Of a DNA stretch of 64,000 bases, positions 51,525-59,890 are shown piece by piece. The DNA comes from Verrucomicrobiota bacterium. Its GTDB lineage: Bacteria; Verrucomicrobiota; Verrucomicrobiia; CAIQCK01. How positions within the stretch are numbered: the first letter of the stretch is position 1; each line of letters begins with the position of its first letter. Below the pieces are notes generated by a model. That model worked only from the letters and a program-made list of their open reading frames with translations. It did no database searches and was not told the origin of the DNA. The translations under genes and the position numbers were made by a program. The DNA is taken from contig JAPLTX010000044.1 of NCBI GenBank assembly GCA_026397915.1, positions 25,079 through 89,078 on the forward strand, written 5' to 3'.

Positions 51525-53015
51525 ATGAAAATGCAAGGCGCGATGGTGACGTTGTGCTTGGCTGTTGTTTGCGCGGCGGCGGCCGAGCGGTATGAGCCGA
51601 CTTGGGAATCGCTAGACAAGCGGCCCGTGCCGGCGTGGTTCGGGGACGCGAAGTTCGGCATCTTCATCCACTGGGGGCCGTATGCCGTGCCGGCGTGGGC
51701 GCCGGTGGGGACTTACTCGGAATGGTATCAGTTCTGGCTGCAGAACAAGACCTGCTCAGGCAACAGCCACCCGAAGCCGACGGCGGTGACGGATTACCAC
51801 GCGCGGGTCTATGGCGCGGACTTCAGTTACTATCAGTTCGGGAATATGTTCAAGGCGCAGGACTACGACCCCGCCGCGTGGGCGGAGTTGTTCGTGCAGT
51901 CCGGCGCGCGATACATCGTGGCGACGAGCAAGCATCACGATGGCTTCTGCATGTGGCCGAACCAGCACGCGAACAAGGCGTTTGGCCGCCCGTGGAACAG
52001 CATGGACGCCGGCCCGAAGCGCGACCTTGTCGGCGAGTTGAAGGCGGCGGTGGAGAAGACGCCGGTGAAGTTCGGCCTCTATTACTCGTTGTTCGAGTGG
52101 TATAACCCGCTCTGGAAGGACGCGGCGCAGCGCGGGCGGTTCGTGGATGAGCATTTCCTGCCGCAGGTGAAGGAACTGGTCACGCGCTACCAGCCCGCGA
52201 TCCTCTGGGGCGACGGCGACTGGATGGTGGAGGACTCGTTCTGGAAGAGCCGCGAGTTGCTCGCGTGGCTCTACAACGATTCGCCCGTCAAGGACACGGT
52301 GCTGGTCAACGACCGTTGGGGCAAGAACTGCCGGCTCAAGCACGGTTATCCCACCACCGAATACCAATCCGGCACGACGTTCGCCGGACCGTGGGAGGAA
52401 TGCCGCGGCATCGGGTTCTCGTTCGGCTACAACCGCAACGAGGACGCGCAGGACTACAACTCGGCGCAGGTGCTCATCCTGATGCTGGCCGACATCGTCA
52501 GCCACGGCGGCAACCTGCTGCTCGACATCGGCCCCGACGGCACTGGCAAGATTCCGCCGATCATGCAGGAACGGCTGTTGCAGATCGGCCAGTGGCTCAA
52601 GGTCAACGGCGAGGCCATCTACGGCACGCGCAAGTGGAGGACGATGGTCCAGTGGTCGGCCGGCAAGCAGATGGACGGCGAGGAATACAAGAAGCTGAAG
52701 AAGCTCACCTACGTCGGCGGCGACTTCCTCTTGAAGCAGACGGTCTGCCCGGAGCCGGGCATGGCGGTGAAGGAAGTGTTCTTCACCACGAAGGGCGACG
52801 CCGTCTATGCCATCGTCCCGAAGCTGCCCGAGGGCAAGCTCCTGCTCAAGGGCGTCGTGCCGCAGCCGAAGGCACGCGTCACCATGCTCGGCACGAACAA
52901 GACGTTCCGCTGGGAGAAGACCAAGGACGGCATGAAGATCACCGTGCCGCCGCTGCTCGCGAAGGAAGTGCCCTGCGAGCACGCGTGGGTGTTCAAGCTC
53001 ACGGGCGTGAAGTAA
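51525..53015 (+). CDS. Alpha-L-fucosidase, GH29
   Basis: A 496 aa secreted glycoside hydrolase with a signal peptide (about 1-20, ending VCAAAA). The GH29 signatures are FGIFIHWGPYAVPAW (44-58), TSKHHDGFCMW (134-144), and LWGDGDW (228-234), in which D230 aligns with the catalytic nucleophile. The general acid is variable in this family and cannot be placed. The C-terminal part (about 380-496) is a beta domain. It removes alpha-linked fucose from the non-reducing end. It is flanked by DMFase-like genes on both sides, suggesting a joint substrate such as a modified fucan (inference). Confidence 0.92.
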   Translation: MKMQGAMVTLCLAVVCAAAAERYEPTWESLDKRPVPAWFGDAKFGIFIHWGPYAVPAWAPVGTYSEWYQFWLQNKTCSGNSHPKPTAVTDYHARVYGADFSYYQFGNMFKAQDYDPAAWAELFVQSGARYIVATSKHHDGFCMWPNQHANKAFGRPWNSMDAGPKRDLVGELKAAVEKTPVKFGLYYSLFEWYNPLWKDAAQRGRFVDEHFLPQVKELVTRYQPAILWGDGDWMVEDSFWKSRELLAWLYNDSPVKDTVLVNDRWGKNCRLKHGYPTTEYQSGTTFAGPWEECRGIGFSFGYNRNEDAQDYNSAQVLILMLADIVSHGGNLLLDIGPDGTGKIPPIMQERLLQIGQWLKVNGEAIYGTRKWRTMVQWSAGKQMDGEEYKKLKKLTYVGGDFLLKQTVCPEPGMAVKEVFFTTKGDAVYAIVPKLPEGKLLLKGVVPQPKARVTMLGTNKTFRWEKTKDGMKITVPPLLAKEVPCEHAWVFKLTGVK

Positions 53016-53043
53016 GGAGTGGTAGCTGCGAGAGGATTGAACC

Positions 53044-54558
53044 ATGAGAATCAAACACCTGTTGGTTGCCTGCGGCGTCCTGCTGATGACCGGTCTCGGC
53101 GTGTCGGGAGCGGCGCAGTCCAACCTCATCCGTGACGAGAACCAGAAGCCCGGCGCGCTCGACTGGCAGCTCACGCGTGTGCGGCTCGACAAGAACAACT
53201 ACCGCTCGCCGTGGATTGAAGGATATTGCTCGAAGCAGTCGGTGCTCGTCGGCGAGTCACTCGACATCATGGTGAGCACCGACCCGCCGGTGAAGTTCAA
53301 GATCGAGATCTTCCGCACCGGCTATTACGGCGGACGCGGCGCGCGGTTGATGACGACGCTGGGGCCGTTGCAGGGCGCGGCGCAGCCCATCCCGTCCATC
53401 ACCGAGAAGCGGTTGCGCGAGTGTCGCTGGAAGGCGTCCACTACATTGAAGATTCCCGCGGACTGGGTGAGCGGTGTCTATCTCGGCCGGCTCACGACGT
53501 TGCCCGACGCCGAGGACAAGCCGTATTGGCAGAGCTACGTCATCTTCATCGTCCGCGACACGCGCAAAGCCGACGTGCTCTTCCAGTGCAGCGACAACAC
53601 TTGGCAGGCTTATAACAAGTGGCCCATCAACGAGTCCCTCTACACCGACCCGCGCGGCGCCCATGCGCGCGAGGTGGCCTCCAGCTTCGACCGCCCCTAT
53701 GGCCGTGAGGGACAATACACCGGCATCGTCAACGACCCGCTCTCGGTTGGCTCTGGCGAGTTCCTGTTGTTCGAGCAACCGCTGGCTTACTTCCTCGAAC
53801 AGCACGGTTACGACGTGACCTATTGCTGCAACTGCGACTGCCTCGACGCGTCGCAGATCACGCGCTGCAAGACCTTCATCAGCGTCGGCCACGATGAGTA
53901 TTGGGACATCCCGCAGTATCACGCGGCAAAGGCCGCCATTGAAGCGGGCGTCAACTTCCTCTGGCTCAGCGGCAACTCCGTCTTCGGTGTCAGTGCGTTT
54001 TCGCCTTCTGCTGACGGCCGCCCCAACCGCATCATCACGCGCACCGGCCATTTCGGCGGTTTCACCGACGAAGACATGGCGAAGGCCGAGAAGATCATGA
54101 CGAAGGAATGGCGCCGCATCGGTCCCGACGAGAGCCTCATCATCGGCGCGCGGAGCATCATTCCCTTCAACGGCGGCGGCGACTGGATCGTCGTCAAACC
54201 GGGCCACTGGATGTTCAAAGGCACCGGCATGAAGAAAGGCGACTCCATCCCCGGCATCGTCGGCTGGGAACACCACGGCTCGCCCGCCAAACTCCCCGGC
54301 CTTGAAGTGGTCGCCGAGGGCACCGCTTGGGCCGGTGGCGACAACCCCGCCCACTGGACCGCCACCATCTTCCCCGGCCCGAAGAATAATTTCGTCTTCA
54401 ACGCCGCCACCATCTTCTGGGTGCAGGCGCTCTCCATGCCTCCCGGCCACACGCTGCCGTGGAGCCATTGGAACCGCCCGCACGGCCCCGACCCGCGCGT
54501 CCAGCAGATCATGCAGAACCTGCTTCAGAAGGCCGGTTGCAAGAGAACGGAGCGGTAA
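53044..54558 (+). CDS. Secreted N,N-dimethylformamidase beta-subunit-like protein (paralogue 3)
   Basis: A 504 aa exported paralogue, 28 bp after the fucosidase gene. The signal peptide is about residues 1-23 (ending GVSGAA). It is closest to paralogue 2 but carries a run of four cysteines in YCCNCDCLDA where the others have YCSNS. The VGHDEYWDIPQYHAAKAAIEAG segment and the closing HTLPWSHWNRPHGPDPR are intact. All three copies keep the same length and conserved tail, which suggests functional retention rather than decay. Confidence 0.82.
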   Translation: MRIKHLLVACGVLLMTGLGVSGAAQSNLIRDENQKPGALDWQLTRVRLDKNNYRSPWIEGYCSKQSVLVGESLDIMVSTDPPVKFKIEIFRTGYYGGRGARLMTTLGPLQGAAQPIPSITEKRLRECRWKASTTLKIPADWVSGVYLGRLTTLPDAEDKPYWQSYVIFIVRDTRKADVLFQCSDNTWQAYNKWPINESLYTDPRGAHAREVASSFDRPYGREGQYTGIVNDPLSVGSGEFLLFEQPLAYFLEQHGYDVTYCCNCDCLDASQITRCKTFISVGHDEYWDIPQYHAAKAAIEAGVNFLWLSGNSVFGVSAFSPSADGRPNRIITRTGHFGGFTDEDMAKAEKIMTKEWRRIGPDESLIIGARSIIPFNGGGDWIVVKPGHWMFKGTGMKKGDSIPGIVGWEHHGSPAKLPGLEVVAEGTAWAGGDNPAHWTATIFPGPKNNFVFNAATIFWVQALSMPPGHTLPWSHWNRPHGPDPRVQQIMQNLLQKAGCKRTER

Positions 54559-54598
54559 AGGTCAAGGCGCTGGGCCTGCTCTTGATTGCTCGGAGCGG

Positions 54599-54886
54599 CT
54601 AGATTTTTCTGGTTCTTTTCGGGGGTTTCTTGGCGGCTATGACGAACTCAGGCTCGATCCATATCGTATCAAATTCCAAGACCCCACTTCGCGACCTTTT
54701 GCTGGTAACCAGCAATGCAAGATCGCCATTCCGTTCAAACCCCTTGATCGGGAATGCCTTTCCTAAAGCACGCTCAAACACTCCGACCGTGTTCAAGCCG
54801 GGCACATTCTTCAGGCCAGGAGGAATCTGCGCGACAGTTACAAAGTCACCGATTTTGAACTGTGTCTTTTGTTTCTTCTGCTTCAT
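54599..54886 (-). CDS. Small hypothetical protein, KOW-like
   Basis: A 95 aa basic protein. It starts KIGDFVTVAQIPPGLKNVPGL, then GVFERALGKAFPIKGF and NGDLALLV, and ends DTIWIEPEFVIAAKKPPKR. This looks like a small beta-barrel with a lysine-rich tail, as in KOW-type or SH3-like proteins; no firm family. The first 40 residues have the strand-and-turn spacing of a real domain, so I consider it a gene. Confidence 0.6.
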   Translation of the reverse strand: MKQKKQKTQFKIGDFVTVAQIPPGLKNVPGLNTVGVFERALGKAFPIKGFERNGDLALLVTSKRSRSGVLEFDTIWIEPEFVIAAKKPPKRTRKI

Positions 54887-54951
54887 CTGGAGATCATCTC
54901 GCGGTTCGTTCAGCCTTGTAGTGGCTGGCGAGAAACGGTTGCCAATTTACG

Positions 54952-56409
54952 TTAGGTGCGACGAGCAATGTGCTGCATCAACTCATCCACCCGCCGTTTC
55001 ACCGATCCGTCCATCTTGATGATCGGCGGCCAGGGGCGGGTGTCGCGTTCGGCGGGGAGCTTGTGCGTGGCGTCAATGCCCATCTTGGAGCCGAAGCCCA
55101 TTACGGGCGTCGCGTGATCGAGCACGTCGGCGGGGCCTTTGGTCATCACGATATCGCGGGCCGGGTCCACATTGGCGCAGACGCGGAACGCCACCTCGCT
55201 CAGATTGCGGACGTTTACGTCGGCGTCAACAACGACGATGCACTTCGTGAACATCATCTGACCCATGCCCCAGAGGCCGTGCATCAGCTTCATCGCGTGG
55301 TAGGGGAAGCCCTTCTTGATCGAGACGACCACCATGTTGTGGAAGGCTCCTTCCGCCGGCAGGCACATGTCCACCAGTTCCGGGAAGTTCATTTTGAACA
55401 TCGGTAGGAACAGCCGCACGCTGGCGTCGCCGAGATAAAAATCCTCCATCGGCGGCCGGCCGACGATGGTGCTGGGATAAATCGCGTCGCGCCGGTGCGT
55501 GATGGCCGTGATGTGGAAGCGCGGATACGGTTCCGGCAGCGTGTAGTAGCCGGTGTGATCGCCGAACGGACCTTCCATGCCGAGTGGCTCCTTCGGGTCC
55601 ACGTAGCCTTCGAGGACGAAGTCGCAGTCGGCCGGCACTTCGATCGGAATCGTCTCGCATTTCACCATCTCCACCGACTTCTGCCGCAGATAACCGGCGA
55701 GCATCATCTCGTCCACGCCGTCCGGCAGCGGGGCGGTGGCGCTGAACGTGTAAACCGGATCGCCGCCGAGGCAGACCGCCACTGGCATCCGCGTTCCCAG
55801 TTCGACGTGACGGCGGAAGTGCCGCGCACCGGTCTTGTGCATCTGCCAGTGCATGAACGTCGTCTGGCGGTCAATCACCTGCATCCGATACATGCCGACG
55901 TTGCGTGCGCCGGTGTCGGGGTCAGTCGTGAAAACCATCGGCAATGAGAAGAACCGCTCCGCATCGTCCGGCCAGCATTTCTGGATCGGCAGCCGCGACA
56001 GGTCCACCGCGTCGTCCTTCAGCACGACCTCTTTGCACGGGCCGCTGCCGACACTCTTGGGTTTGGCGTGGCGCAACTCCAGCGCCGTGCCGAGCAGCTT
56101 CATCGCCTCGCTGAAGCTCGATGGCGGCTTGGCCTTCATCAATGACGCCATCTCATCCGCGCATTCGGCCACCGTCCGTCCCAGCACCAGTGACATTCGC
56201 TTCTCGGAACCCCATGCGTTGATCAACAGTGGGAATTGTGCGCCTTTCGTCTTCTCGAACAGCAACGCTTTGCCGCCGGCGGGAGACTTCATCTGTCGGT
56301 CGGCAAACTCGCTGATCTCCAGCACGGGGTCCACCTCGAACGGCACGCGGATCAGTTCGCCCTCGTGGTCGAGGCGTTCGACGAATTCGCGTAGAGAGGA
56401 GTAGGCCAT
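54952..56409 (-). CDS. UbiD family prenylated-FMN decarboxylase
   Basis: A 485 aa enzyme of the UbiD superfamily, which decarboxylates aromatic or unsaturated acids with prenylated FMN. The family segments are ISEFADRQMKSPAGGKALLFE at about 30-50, PDTGARNVGMYRMQVID, LPDGVDEMMLAGYLR, EGPFGDHTGYYTLPEPYP (the active-site E-x2-E region) and AMKLMHGLWGMGQMMFTK. The partner prenyltransferase UbiX is not in the window. I chose the ATG at 56409; another ATG lies at 56418. Whether it serves menaquinone synthesis or another pathway is not clear from the sequence alone. Confidence 0.88.
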   Translation of the reverse strand: MAYSSLREFVERLDHEGELIRVPFEVDPVLEISEFADRQMKSPAGGKALLFEKTKGAQFPLLINAWGSEKRMSLVLGRTVAECADEMASLMKAKPPSSFSEAMKLLGTALELRHAKPKSVGSGPCKEVVLKDDAVDLSRLPIQKCWPDDAERFFSLPMVFTTDPDTGARNVGMYRMQVIDRQTTFMHWQMHKTGARHFRRHVELGTRMPVAVCLGGDPVYTFSATAPLPDGVDEMMLAGYLRQKSVEMVKCETIPIEVPADCDFVLEGYVDPKEPLGMEGPFGDHTGYYTLPEPYPRFHITAITHRRDAIYPSTIVGRPPMEDFYLGDASVRLFLPMFKMNFPELVDMCLPAEGAFHNMVVVSIKKGFPYHAMKLMHGLWGMGQMMFTKCIVVVDADVNVRNLSEVAFRVCANVDPARDIVMTKGPADVLDHATPVMGFGSKMGIDATHKLPAERDTRPWPPIIKMDGSVKRRVDELMQHIARRT

Positions 56410-56437
56410 ATCAAACATCCCACGACGGAGTCGCGGG

Positions 56438-56836
56438 CTACGGTTTATATAACGGTGCCGGTCGGTAAATCAGGTGTAGGATGTTTCCCTCTGGGTCTCG
56501 GAAGAAAACAACCTTGGCTCCGCCGGCGCCTTCCTTGGGCGGTTCGATGAAGTTGACCTTCTTCGCCTGCAGCACGGCGTAGGCTTTGTCGAAGTCGTCC
56601 ACGACGATGGCGAGATGGCGGAGCCCCGGATCGCTTAGCGCCGGCGTCGTTTCCGGCCAGGCTTTCTTGCAAGGGATGATCTCGATCAAGCCGCCGTTTT
56701 TGGTGGCGAGGAAGAAGGCTGGCGGTGTCTCTTTGTTGTCGAGGACGACGGCCCATCCAAGCGTTTCCCGATACCAGCGCGCCAGCGCCGCGCTGTCACG
56801 CGCCAGAATGCCGATGTGTTCGATGCCTTTGAACAT
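56438..56836 (-). CDS. VOC family protein (glyoxalase/dioxygenase fold)
   Basis: A 132 aa protein with one glyoxalase-type pair of beta-alpha-beta-beta-beta units. The metal ligands are H7 in GIEHIGILA, E52 or a nearby residue in GGLIEIIPC, H71 in LRHLAIVVDD and E120-type GNILHLIYRP. Length fits a single-VOC-domain enzyme. ATGs at 56842 and 56857 would add a few residues; I prefer 56836 because an AAGGA site lies about 6 nt upstream. It is 29 bp downstream of the SIS gene cluster's divergent side and just before ubiD on the same strand. Confidence 0.78.
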   Translation of the reverse strand: MFKGIEHIGILARDSAALARWYRETLGWAVVLDNKETPPAFFLATKNGGLIEIIPCKKAWPETTPALSDPGLRHLAIVVDDFDKAYAVLQAKKVNFIEPPKEGAGGAKVVFFRDPEGNILHLIYRPAPLYKP

Positions 56837-56876
56837 GACCATTCCTTCCTTTTCCATTTCCAGTTTGTCTCCGCAC

Positions 56877-56947
56877 TGTAGCGGCGGTCTATGACCGCCG
56901 AAACTCTCTACGAAATGGACAACCGGCAGTCATAGACCGTGGCTACA
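56877..56947. repeat. Inverted-repeat element, 23 bp arms
   Basis: Left arm 56877-56899 and right arm 56925-56947 match in 20 of 23 positions as reverse complements (both begin or end in TGTAGC or GCTACA with CGGTCTATGA inside). The 25 bp loop contains no feature. It lies between the VOC and SIS genes and resembles a degraded MITE- or REP-type element. Confidence 0.65.
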
Positions 56948-56953
56948 ACGAGG

Positions 56954-57514
56954 TTACAGCTTTGGGTTGTCTATAAACGCGTAGCAGAGAATGTGGGTGA
57001 CGATGAAGAAACAATCCTCCAGCCGACCGTAATGCGTGCTGGGGATTGGCATGTAGATATCGCTTGCCGCGCGCAGCGGTGTGGGCGCGTCCTTGCCGAT
57101 GCCAATGGTGCGCAGGCCGTGTTCTCGGGCCCATTGCTGGGCGAGCACGACGTTCTTGCTGGTGCCGGAGCAGCTCATGCCGACGAGCACGTCGCCCGGT
57201 TCGGCAAAATTCTTCAACTGCTCGAGAAACACCACATCGTAGCTGATGTCGTTGGCCAGCGCGGTGATCCACGGAATCTGGTCGGTGAGAGTGATGATCT
57301 TGAACCGCTTGGGTCGGTCCAGCGAGGCGCCTTTGCCGATGTCCACAACCATCTGGCTGGCAATGGCCGCGGAACCGCCGTTGCCGGTGACGAACACGCG
57401 GCGGTCGCGATCGCGCGCCTCGCGCAAAGCCTCAACCGCGCGCTCGATGGCGCTACTGTCGAGACGGCCGATGAGTTGCTGCAAATCAGTGAGATAAGAG
57501 GCGGCGTAGCTCAT
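56954..57514 (-). CDS. SIS domain protein (phosphoheptose isomerase/DiaA-like)
   Basis: A 186 aa sugar-isomerase-domain protein. The N-terminal helix LTDLQQLIGRLD, the binding loop TGNGGSAAIASQM (41-53) and the second loop MSCSGTSKN match GmhA/DiaA-type proteins that handle sedoheptulose 7-phosphate or bind DnaA. Length is as expected for GmhA. It follows folB on the same strand with a 21 bp gap. Confidence 0.85.
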   Translation of the reverse strand: MSYAASYLTDLQQLIGRLDSSAIERAVEALREARDRDRRVFVTGNGGSAAIASQMVVDIGKGASLDRPKRFKIITLTDQIPWITALANDISYDVVFLEQLKNFAEPGDVLVGMSCSGTSKNVVLAQQWAREHGLRTIGIGKDAPTPLRAASDIYMPIPSTHYGRLEDCFFIVTHILCYAFIDNPKL

Positions 57515-57535
57515 GAGGGCAGGGTGACGGGTTTG

Positions 57536-57937
57536 TTACGGACGCTGCCGTGTGAGATGGATGGCAACGTAAGCGGTGTCGGGCAGGGCGAACTTGCGGA
57601 TCTCGACCGACACGTTGGAGAAGCGGAAGTTGGAATGGAGGCATTGGATGATGTCGCCGGCCATGGCTTCGATCAGCCGCCAGCTTTTTTCCAGCACCTG
57701 CTGCTTTACTTTCTCGCACACGCGCTGGTAGTCAACGGAATGAACAAGCTGGTCGGTGCGGGCGGCCATGCTGAGGTCGCGGGTCATTTCCATCGTCACC
57801 AGCAGCTTTTGACGCTGGGAACGTTCTTCGTTGGTGACGCCAACGTGACACCACACCTCGAGGTCTTTGATGACGATCACGTCCTCAAAAACCTCAACTG
57901 GCGCTGCGCCGGGTCTAACTTCGCGTGATACGAGCAT
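57536..57937 (-). CDS. folB: Dihydroneopterin aldolase-type protein (FolB family)
   Basis: A 133 aa protein of the tunnelling-fold FolB family, which in folate synthesis splits dihydroneopterin to 6-hydroxymethyl-dihydropterin. The conserved strand IVIKDLEVWCHVGVTNEERSQRQ is at about 21-43, the SVDYQRV motif (Y binding) and the late strand VEIRKFALPD with the candidate catalytic lysine are present. The ATG at 57937 is 23 bp inside the end of the upstream HAD-NUDIX gene, so translation is coupled. Confidence 0.87.
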   Translation of the reverse strand: MLVSREVRPGAAPVEVFEDVIVIKDLEVWCHVGVTNEERSQRQKLLVTMEMTRDLSMAARTDQLVHSVDYQRVCEKVKQQVLEKSWRLIEAMAGDIIQCLHSNFRFSNVSVEIRKFALPDTAYVAIHLTRQRP

Positions 57938-58988
57938 AAGTTTCTATCAAAATCCGTGTCGGTTTGTTCAATTCGAGCTTAAGTGCATCCTCCGTCGAAA
58001 TCCAACGAAAATCTTCCAGTTCTTCGTTTAGCTGCACCACCGTCGCATCCGCCCGGCAGGTGAAGTTCAGCAGCAGGAAATGCTCGCGCCGGTAAAATTC
58101 CGCCGACTCAATGCAATCCTGTGCCATCACAAACCGGATGTCGCGCACGTCCAGCCCGGTCTCCTCCTTCATCTCGCGCGCCAGCGCTGCCTCCATCGGC
58201 TCGCCGTAGCGGACCTTGCCGCCGGGAATGCCCCACGAGCGGTTCCACTTCGGTGTGCGCACCATCAGGCACTCGCCGCGCGCGTTGAAGATGAGCGCGC
58301 CGACCGTGACGATGGGCTGCCGGCGTTCCGCCTGCGGCGCGCGCGGGCCGAGCGACCGCTCAAACATCTGCTGCAGTTCGCCGAGGTGCTCGACGATGAG
58401 GTCGGGTCCGGCGGGACGTAGTTTTTCCAGCTTGTCGAAGCCGGTGAGCACCACGCACGACTTCACACCGCCGTGCCGCGCCGTCTCGATGTCGTGGACC
58501 ATATCGCCGACGTAAAGCGCGCTCTCCGGGTCGAGGTTGTTGCTTTGGATGACCCGATGGATTTCCGCCATCTTGTCCATGATGCCGACGTAAGCGCCTT
58601 CGTAGAAGTGATTGATGCCGAGCCGCCCGCAAAGCCGCTCGAACACCACAGGATCCATCGTCGAGAGCACAAACATCCGCAAGCCGTGGTTGCGAGCAAA
58701 CTCCAGAAACTCCCGCGCGTGCGGCAGCAGCACCACCTCGTCCTGGATGGTGTTGAACCGCTCGAAATAATAGTCGTCTATCTCCTCCAGTGATTGCGTC
58801 GGCAGGTAGCGGCGGTAGAACGGCAGGAAGGGCAGGCAGAACTCCTCGCGAAACGTTTCTCGGCTGATCGGCGCGACGCCAAACTTCTCGAAACAATAAT
58901 TTGTCGCGTCCCAGACCGTCGCCAAGTCGTCCACAATCGTCCCCGACCAGTCGAGGATGAGCGCTTCGATGTTCTTCAACTCCAACAT
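57915..58988 (-). CDS. Fused HAD phosphatase and NUDIX hydrolase
   Basis: A 357 aa two-domain protein. The N-terminal HAD domain (about 1-210) has D13-W-S-G-T (motif 1; the usual second aspartate position is S), STMDPV as motif 2 and LYVGDMVHDIETA as motif 4, like phosphoglycolate-phosphatase relatives. The C-terminal NUDIX domain (about 225-350) has the box GGKVRYGEP-x6-AREMKEETGL. NUDIX enzymes remove pyrophosphate from nucleoside triphosphates. The ATG at 58988 is chosen. The overlap with folB suggests removal of the phosphates of dihydroneopterin triphosphate (inference). Confidence 0.85.
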   Translation of the reverse strand: MLELKNIEALILDWSGTIVDDLATVWDATNYCFEKFGVAPISRETFREEFCLPFLPFYRRYLPTQSLEEIDDYYFERFNTIQDEVVLLPHAREFLEFARNHGLRMFVLSTMDPVVFERLCGRLGINHFYEGAYVGIMDKMAEIHRVIQSNNLDPESALYVGDMVHDIETARHGGVKSCVVLTGFDKLEKLRPAGPDLIVEHLGELQQMFERSLGPRAPQAERRQPIVTVGALIFNARGECLMVRTPKWNRSWGIPGGKVRYGEPMEAALAREMKEETGLDVRDIRFVMAQDCIESAEFYRREHFLLLNFTCRADATVVQLNEELEDFRWISTEDALKLELNKPTRILIETYARITRS

Positions 58989-59072
58989 ATCGCGTTCACG
59001 ATAACCGCGGAACCGCAAAACGCAAAAGGGGAATCGTTCGTTCCAGCTCAGCCAAGCTTGGAGTCGAACGAA

Positions 59073-59219
59073 CCCCTCACCCCGGCCCTCTCCCCGTTTG
59101 ACGGGGAGAGGGAGAATCGCCGCTTGTTGCTTTGCGCCTTACTGAATAGTGCTCATGCTCGCAACAGAGGAAACCAATTCCCTCGCCCCATCCGATGGGG
59201 AGAGGGTTAGGGTGAGGGG
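59073..59219. repeat. Inverted-repeat element A left of the DUF559 gene
   Basis: Left arm 59073-59095 (CCCCTCACCCCGGCCCTCTC...) and right arm 59197-59219 (reverse complement with two differences) enclose about 100 bp. Inner hairpins CTCCCCGTTTGACGGGGAG and GCCCCATCCGATGGGG are also present. Element B at 59664-59855 is of the same family. Confidence 0.8.
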
Positions 59220-59286
59220 TAGCGGCGGGAGTGAGAATGCGAAACAGAGCTTGCCGTGCGTGGTGTTGCAGTCGCAGACTCCGGCC

Positions 59287-59652
59287 ATGCCCTCGCAAAT
59301 TGCGCGTTTGTTGAGGAAGCGGCCGACGCCAGCGGAGAAACTGCTTTGGCGCTGGCTGCGAGGCCGTCGCTTCTCTGGCTTCAAGTTTAGGCGGCAGCAT
59401 CCGATCGGCGATTACGTCTTGGACTTCTACTGCTGCGATGCGAGGCTCGACATCGAACTCGACGGTGGCGGTCACAACGAGTGTGCGCAAGAGTTGCGTG
59501 ACAAGAGACGCGATGAGTTTCTGAAAGCCCAAGGCATTCTGGTGTTGCGCTTCCCAAATCTCTCGTTGCTGAAGAACGCCGATGGCGTGCGGACGATGAT
59601 CTGGGAGGCGCTGCACGAGCGAACCGCCGGGCAGCGGCGAAACTCCCGCTAG
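59287..59652 (+). CDS. DUF559 endonuclease-domain protein
   Basis: A 121 aa protein of the DUF559 family, related to the very-short-patch-repair endonuclease fold. It has PTPAEKLLWRWLRGRRFSGFKF, RRQHPIGDYVLDFYC, RLDIELDGGGHN, then RDEFLKAQGILVLRFPN, all in family order; the E-L-D strand is the candidate catalytic site. The frame is open to 59149, inside a repeat, so I chose the ATG at 59287, where the family begins. It is exactly bracketed by two inverted-repeat elements. Its function is unknown. Confidence 0.82.
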   Translation: MPSQIARLLRKRPTPAEKLLWRWLRGRRFSGFKFRRQHPIGDYVLDFYCCDARLDIELDGGGHNECAQELRDKRRDEFLKAQGILVLRFPNLSLLKNADGVRTMIWEALHERTAGQRRNSR

Positions 59653-59663
59653 AACGCACGCGG

Positions 59664-59855
59664 CCCCTCATCCCGACCTTCTCCCCATCGGATGGGGAGA
59701 AGGAGGAACTCTCTTCGCATTCAACGCTGCATTGGGAATTCAACCAGTTTTCAGACGGCGAAGCATCGCAAGCGTTACCAAGAGCAGATGCATTTGTGCA
59801 AAGCGGAGTCTGCTTCCCTCTCTCCATCCGATGGGGAGAGGGTCAGGGTGAGGGG
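59664..59855. repeat. Inverted-repeat element B right of the DUF559 gene
   Basis: Left arm begins CCCCTCATCCCGACC at 59664; right arm 59831-59855 ends GGGTCAGGGTGAGGGG and is its near reverse complement. Each arm again holds an internal CCATCGGATGG or CCATCCGATGG hairpin. The 110 bp core has no gene. Same family as the element at 59073-59219. Confidence 0.8.
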
Positions 59856-59890
59856 AGTTGTTCGTTAACGCCAGCCGCCATGCTCCCGCC

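Noticed and set aside
54951..54957. GTTAGGT as a second attC core
   Set aside because: No matching partner core or complementary arms within 60-140 bp; it coincides with the ubiD stop codon.
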